Made by a program: the position numbers and the translations under genes
The notes under the pieces: model-generated
Told to the model about the DNA's origin: nothing
Database searches by the model: none
What the model saw: the letters and a program-made list of their open reading frames with translations, nothing else
Origin: Methanobacterium sp. UBA375
GTDB taxonomy: Archaea > Methanobacteriota > Methanobacteria > Methanobacteriales > Methanobacteriaceae
Assembly (NCBI GenBank): GCA_002495625.1
Contig: DAGC01000003.1
Location: 134,153 to 198,152, forward strand
Direction of reading: 5' to 3'
DNA length: 64,000 bases
In this document: one piece after another, positions 60,492 to 64,000 of the stretch
How positions within the stretch are numbered: position 1 is the first letter of the stretch
Layout: every line of letters starts with the position of its first letter

Positions 60492-61139
60492 TTAATCCTT
60501 CTTAAGCAGCTTGTTGATGAAATTAACGTAGTTACTCCTGAAATCCTGATATTTATCAGTTTTAATATGTTCTATCTCCTTTTCCAAAAGTGGTGAAGGG
60601 ATAATTAAACTTTCCAGGGTGGTGATTATCAAAATAGTCGCATAAAAAGGATCAACATCTAGGGAAAGTTTTCCACTTCCCTTCAACGTTTTAATGGTTG
60701 AATGTAGTGTGTCAAATATTTCCTTCTGTAATCTGGTGATTTCCATTACATCATCCCAGGCTGGACGCCTTAACGCGGATGTATTGAACCTTCCAGATTG
60801 GAACATGTTATAAACCTGGGCATACTGGGGATGTAGATTAAAAAATTGATAATAAGTGATTCCAAAGGCAGTTATTTTCTTAGTATATGTCGTGTTTTTA
60901 ACTTTATTTTTTATCATCTCATTTAATAAAACCACTCCACGCAAAATAACTGCGAAGCATAAAGCCTCTTTATTTTCAAAATAAAGATAAATGGTGGCTC
61001 TGTTCAATTCAACCTCCTGGGCAATATCACCCATGGAAACATCATCATAATCTTTGGAGAAAAACAGTTTCTCTGCAGCATCCACTATGGATTCTCTCCT
61101 CTGCTGTTTTTCTCGTTCTCTCCGGGCCGCGGTTGACAT
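60492..61139 (-). CDS. TetR family regulator (TetR2)
   Basis: A 215-residue TetR protein with HTH (RESIVDAAEKLFFSKDYDDVSMGDIAQEVELNRATIYLYFENKEALCFAV) and a helical C-terminal ligand domain. It resembles TetR1 at 51.4 kb over the HTH. ATG 61139 follows GGTGAT. It is upstream of, and on the same strand as, the methyltransferase module, whose promoter carries TAAC-N5-GTTA boxes, so it is the likely local repressor; TetR1 could share these sites. Confidence 0.88.
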   Translation of the reverse strand: MSTAARREREKQQRRESIVDAAEKLFFSKDYDDVSMGDIAQEVELNRATIYLYFENKEALCFAVILRGVVLLNEMIKNKVKNTTYTKKITAFGITYYQFFNLHPQYAQVYNMFQSGRFNTSALRRPAWDDVMEITRLQKEIFDTLHSTIKTLKGSGKLSLDVDPFYATILIITTLESLIIPSPLLEKEIEHIKTDKYQDFRSNYVNFINKLLKKD

Positions 61140-61354
61140 CAAATCACCATTAAATGTTACTATTTAAACTGAACTTATAAATTAACGTTTGGGCTACATT
61201 CTGGATTCATTTAAAATAAAATTTTCTTTTAATATTATTTACATGTCTTAAATTAATAAGAAGGTTTTTATATTGGGTTTTTAGATATTTTTAAATTACT
61301 TAATCTGATATTGAATGTTTATTTTATTGAATTTACCAATGAGGTTTAAAAAGT

Positions 61355-62128
61355 ATGAGAAGAATGTGGACTCCCCTGATGAGACCGATTATCAAAAAGA
61401 TCAACGCCCGTTACATAGTGGAAGTTGGTTCAGCCACTGGCGGAAATACATGGAGTATACTGGAATACTGCAGGGACCATGACGCACACATGACAGCCAT
61501 CGATCCTTTCCCTTCCTTTGATATAGAGAAATATAAGAGGGAATTCGGAGATAAATTCCAGATGTGCACCGAATTAAGCTTAGATACCTTGCCTCATTTG
61601 AAAGATTACGATGTGATCTTAATTGACGGAGATCACAACTGGTACACGGTATACCACGAATTGAAGGTGCTGGAGGAAATTTTCAAGGATAAGAAGTTTC
61701 CTGTAGTATTTTTGCATGATGTTGGCTGGCCCTACGCCAGGAGAGACGGCTACTACAACCCGGATGACATACCAGAGAAATTCAGACAACCATACAGACA
61801 GGAAGGCATGCGTCCTGGTCAGAGAAAACTCATCAAGAACGGCGGACTCAACAGCGACCTCTACAACGCCGTTGACGAGAACACCCCCAGAAATGGGGTT
61901 CTAACTGCGGTGGAAGATTTTGTTCGAGAATCTGACCGGGAGTTATCCCTGGAAGTTGTAAATCCCCGGGCATTTCATGGACTGGGGATTTTATATCCTA
62001 AAAGTCCTGAGATGGAGAAGATTGTAAAGGACGTTATAAAAAGCACTGGTTTTAAGTACTCACTGGAGAAAATCAAGAGCACCATTAAGATCTTCGTAAA
62101 AAGCTACTACGACCCTAATAAACATTGA
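61355..62128 (+). CDS. Class I SAM methyltransferase (Methyltransf_24/CmcI-like)
   Basis: A 257-residue protein with a SAM-binding site (RYIVEVGSATGGNTWSILEY), MTAIDPFPSFD, VILIDGDHNWYTVYHELKVLEE (metal-ligand-like DGDHNW), and VFLHDVGWPYARRDGYYNPDDI. The motif order fits sugar or small-molecule O-methyltransferases such as those of glycan or natural-product pathways. The flippase gene nearby (convergent) may support a surface-glycan role. Unrelated to the methyltransferases at 55-60 kb. Confidence 0.82.
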   Translation: MRRMWTPLMRPIIKKINARYIVEVGSATGGNTWSILEYCRDHDAHMTAIDPFPSFDIEKYKREFGDKFQMCTELSLDTLPHLKDYDVILIDGDHNWYTVYHELKVLEEIFKDKKFPVVFLHDVGWPYARRDGYYNPDDIPEKFRQPYRQEGMRPGQRKLIKNGGLNSDLYNAVDENTPRNGVLTAVEDFVRESDRELSLEVVNPRAFHGLGILYPKSPEMEKIVKDVIKSTGFKYSLEKIKSTIKIFVKSYYDPNKH

Positions 62129-62170
62129 AGGGATTACTACTCTCTTTTTTCTTATCCCATCATTTTTAAT

Positions 62171-63784
62171 TTATACTGCATATTTCATCAATATAGAACC
62201 TATCTTATCGAACAAGGGCTCTAATGGTCCTAACCTACGGCCTAATTTTAAAAATGCATTGACATCAGATTTCTTCACACCGCCGATCAGGGTTAAAATG
62301 ACAACGTATAGAAGCGCTCCAACAAATGCAACCAATATAAGGTATAACAACGCCAGTACCTGGGCCAGGGGTATACCTGCATAGAAACTGGTGTATGCAT
62401 AGATGGTGGGTACGAAATACAGAATTCCAGCCATTAAAACTGATGCAACTACTATCTTTCCCAGATTTTTGAGTTCAAGTTTTGTTTTTGCCTGTTTAAG
62501 GGTTCCCCAGGCTACAGTTACCATGAGTACAAATGTTGCAATGGTGGTTGCCAGGGCTGCTCCATTTATTCCATATCCTGGTACCAGTACCACGCTTAAG
62601 CCCAGTTCAATGGCCACGGCTATTGCCAGTGATATCATTGGTATCACGGGTTTACCCACACCCTGAGCCACACTGGCCGAGACAGTGTACAGTGTGAAGA
62701 ATAGCATGCCTATGGCTAATATCTGCAGTGCCCCTGTTCCCATTTCATAGCCCGGGAAAAGTAGGCTGAGTATAGGATGGGCGAATACCGCGATTCCCAG
62801 GGACATGGGGAGAACCAGGATGGTCACGTAACGGAAGGCCTGGTTTATATAAGTATGGAGTAACTGGCGGTTTTCCGTGCTTAGGGCTGCGGCTGTAGCT
62901 GGTAAAACTGCAGTGGCCACGGCCATACTGATCATTAGTGGAATACGGGCTATGGGACTTCCTATACCATAGAAGCCCACATATTCACTGGTCATGAATA
63001 TTCCAATGATCCAGGTCCCGATGTCGTACATGAACAATTCACCCAGGCTGGTCAGATATACAGGAATGGAAAAAAGGAACAGCATCTTAATGAGGCTTAA
63101 CTCCTCCCTCCTGGTGAATTTTTCTCTGGGGTGTTTCTGGTCTTCAGCATTGTGTTGTTTTAGTTTTACCCATATATATTTGCGGAAGATGAGGAAGGCA
63201 GCAAGTCCGGTTATCATATATCCAATGGCAGTACCGATTACTGCTCCGGCTATGTAAAAATTGGCCAGCACCAGTAAAACTGCAAATATAATGGTGGAAC
63301 TCTGCTCAACGGCTTTAGTTACATTTATGAAGTTCATTTCATAGTAACCCTGGAAGACACCCTTCATCTCCCCTACGATTACACTGAAAGGGGTAATCAG
63401 GGCCACACACTGGAATGGCAGTATGGCCTCTGGGTTATGGAACAAATATAAAGCCAGAGGTTCGGCCAGGATATATATCACTATGCTTAAAATAATACCC
63501 AAGCTGATAACCAGTTTAGCAGAAGTCCTTATTATCTGCTCCACCATATCCTTCTGGCCAACAGCATCATATTGAGCTATATATTTGGCTATAGCTGGAG
63601 GTATTCCCCCTTCAGCAGATAACTGTAAAACAGCGATTATAGGCAGGGTTAGAATGAATATACCGTAACCAGCTGGTCCTAGTAATGTTGCCATGGCGAA
63701 ACGGTATATGAAACCGCCCACCCTGAAAATCATAGAGCCTAAGAGTATTAATATGCTGCCCTTTGCTATTTTTGTATCGGCCAT
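62171..63784 (-). CDS. Polysaccharide flippase (Wzx/MATE-MurJ superfamily)
   Basis: A 537-residue membrane protein with about 14 hydrophobic helices. The start (KGSILILLGSMIFRVGGFIYRFAMATLLGPAGYGIF) is typical of lipid-linked oligosaccharide flippases, as are AEGGIPPAIAKYIAQYDA and GIGSPIARIPLMISMAVATAVLPA. It may move lipid-linked glycan or pseudomurein precursors across the membrane. ATG 63784 follows GGGAAAT. Confidence 0.9.
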   Translation of the reverse strand: MADTKIAKGSILILLGSMIFRVGGFIYRFAMATLLGPAGYGIFILTLPIIAVLQLSAEGGIPPAIAKYIAQYDAVGQKDMVEQIIRTSAKLVISLGIILSIVIYILAEPLALYLFHNPEAILPFQCVALITPFSVIVGEMKGVFQGYYEMNFINVTKAVEQSSTIIFAVLLVLANFYIAGAVIGTAIGYMITGLAAFLIFRKYIWVKLKQHNAEDQKHPREKFTRREELSLIKMLFLFSIPVYLTSLGELFMYDIGTWIIGIFMTSEYVGFYGIGSPIARIPLMISMAVATAVLPATAAALSTENRQLLHTYINQAFRYVTILVLPMSLGIAVFAHPILSLLFPGYEMGTGALQILAIGMLFFTLYTVSASVAQGVGKPVIPMISLAIAVAIELGLSVVLVPGYGINGAALATTIATFVLMVTVAWGTLKQAKTKLELKNLGKIVVASVLMAGILYFVPTIYAYTSFYAGIPLAQVLALLYLILVAFVGALLYVVILTLIGGVKKSDVNAFLKLGRRLGPLEPLFDKIGSILMKYAV

Positions 63785-64000
63785 GTTAATTTCCCTAAAT
63801 AATGGATTGTTACTTAAATTTTTTTAATAAATAAATTAGATATGGTATAATTTTATCAGATATTAAGAATTTATTGGCTAGAGAGTATAAACCTTTAATA
63901 TAATACTATAAAACTTTTCCCTAAAATAGGGTCTGTAAAGTTATTGGGTGTTGGTATTTTTAATGTGTTTTTTTGTCCATTTTTTCATTTGTTTTTGTAA
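63785..64000. other. Intergenic end of window
   Basis: A 216-bp AT-rich stretch, T-rich near its end (63958-64000). A TATA-like TTTAATATAATACTATAAAA lies near 63895-63914. No gene is visible. Confidence 0.5.

Overview
The window looks like chromosome from a Methanobacterium-like archaeon (order Methanobacteriales). The evidence is a low-GC genome with pseudomurein-binding/C71 endopeptidase proteins, a Mur-ligase homologue, an archaeal histone, Alba, deoxyhypusine synthase, methanofuran genes (mfnD, mfnF), a methanopterin gene (beta-RFAP synthase), CofH for F420, carS plus a tetraether-synthase-type radical SAM enzyme for lipids, and a soluble MtrA paralogue. No CRISPR array, insertion sequence or rRNA operon was seen.

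Layout. 0-7 kb: Alba, secreted/cell-wall proteins, a Zn-ribbon/HEAT/NERD protein, two decayed genes and an ABC exporter. 7-11 kb: HTH-CBS regulator, deoxyhypusine synthase, pyrF, TRAM protein. 11-16 kb: cobalt/nickel ECF transporter cbiMNQO, a NicO-type transporter behind a duplicated promoter, and a second cbiO. 16-18 kb: sulfur-insertion pair for homocysteine (DUF39-CBS plus NIL ferredoxin). 18-31 kb: tldD, AMMECR1, NOG1-like GTPase, Hsp20, ThiN, pseudomurein endopeptidase, ribL, Mur ligase, PEP-domain protein, hisA, DedA, mntP, truA. 31-43 kb: DUF460, wecB and a coenzyme/lipid block (mfnD-mfnF, carS, tes, mptG, leuD/hacB), then pcm and a methylthiotransferase. 43-49 kb: Zn-ribbon membrane proteins, tRNA-Phe and tRNA-Val, GerW-DUF2953, histone, cofH. 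49-61 kb is the accessory part: a candidate structured ncRNA, a DUF3800 gene, an unrecognised 383-aa protein, TetR plus MtrA paralogue, a hicB/broken hicA pair, and a TetR/methyltransferase/DUF2284/MoxR/VWA module with a decayed second copy. The end holds another methyltransferase and a flippase.

The most interesting signal is regulatory. The promoters of the MtrA paralogue (52.3 kb) and of the intact methyltransferase (60.4 kb) each carry three 15-bp inverted repeats of the form TAAC-N5-GTTA spaced exactly 18 bp apart, just downstream of a TATA box. One more copy lies before the first TetR gene. This ties two TetR regulators, a soluble corrinoid-type MtrA paralogue and a methyltransferase-DUF2284-MoxR-VWA module into one probable regulon. 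Remnants at 55.2-56.4 kb show that the methyltransferase and VWA genes once existed as a second copy, which supports a functional link.

A second recurring signal is genes with good Shine-Dalgarno sequences but no ATG/GTG/TTG at the right place (1514, 6256, 18687, 25282 reverse, 31773). AUA/AUU/AUC/CUG initiation or base errors would explain them. Several genes also carry single frameshifts or a nonsense codon (4.2-5.2 kb, hicA, the 56-kb methyltransferase), so raw-read checking matters before these are called true pseudogenes.
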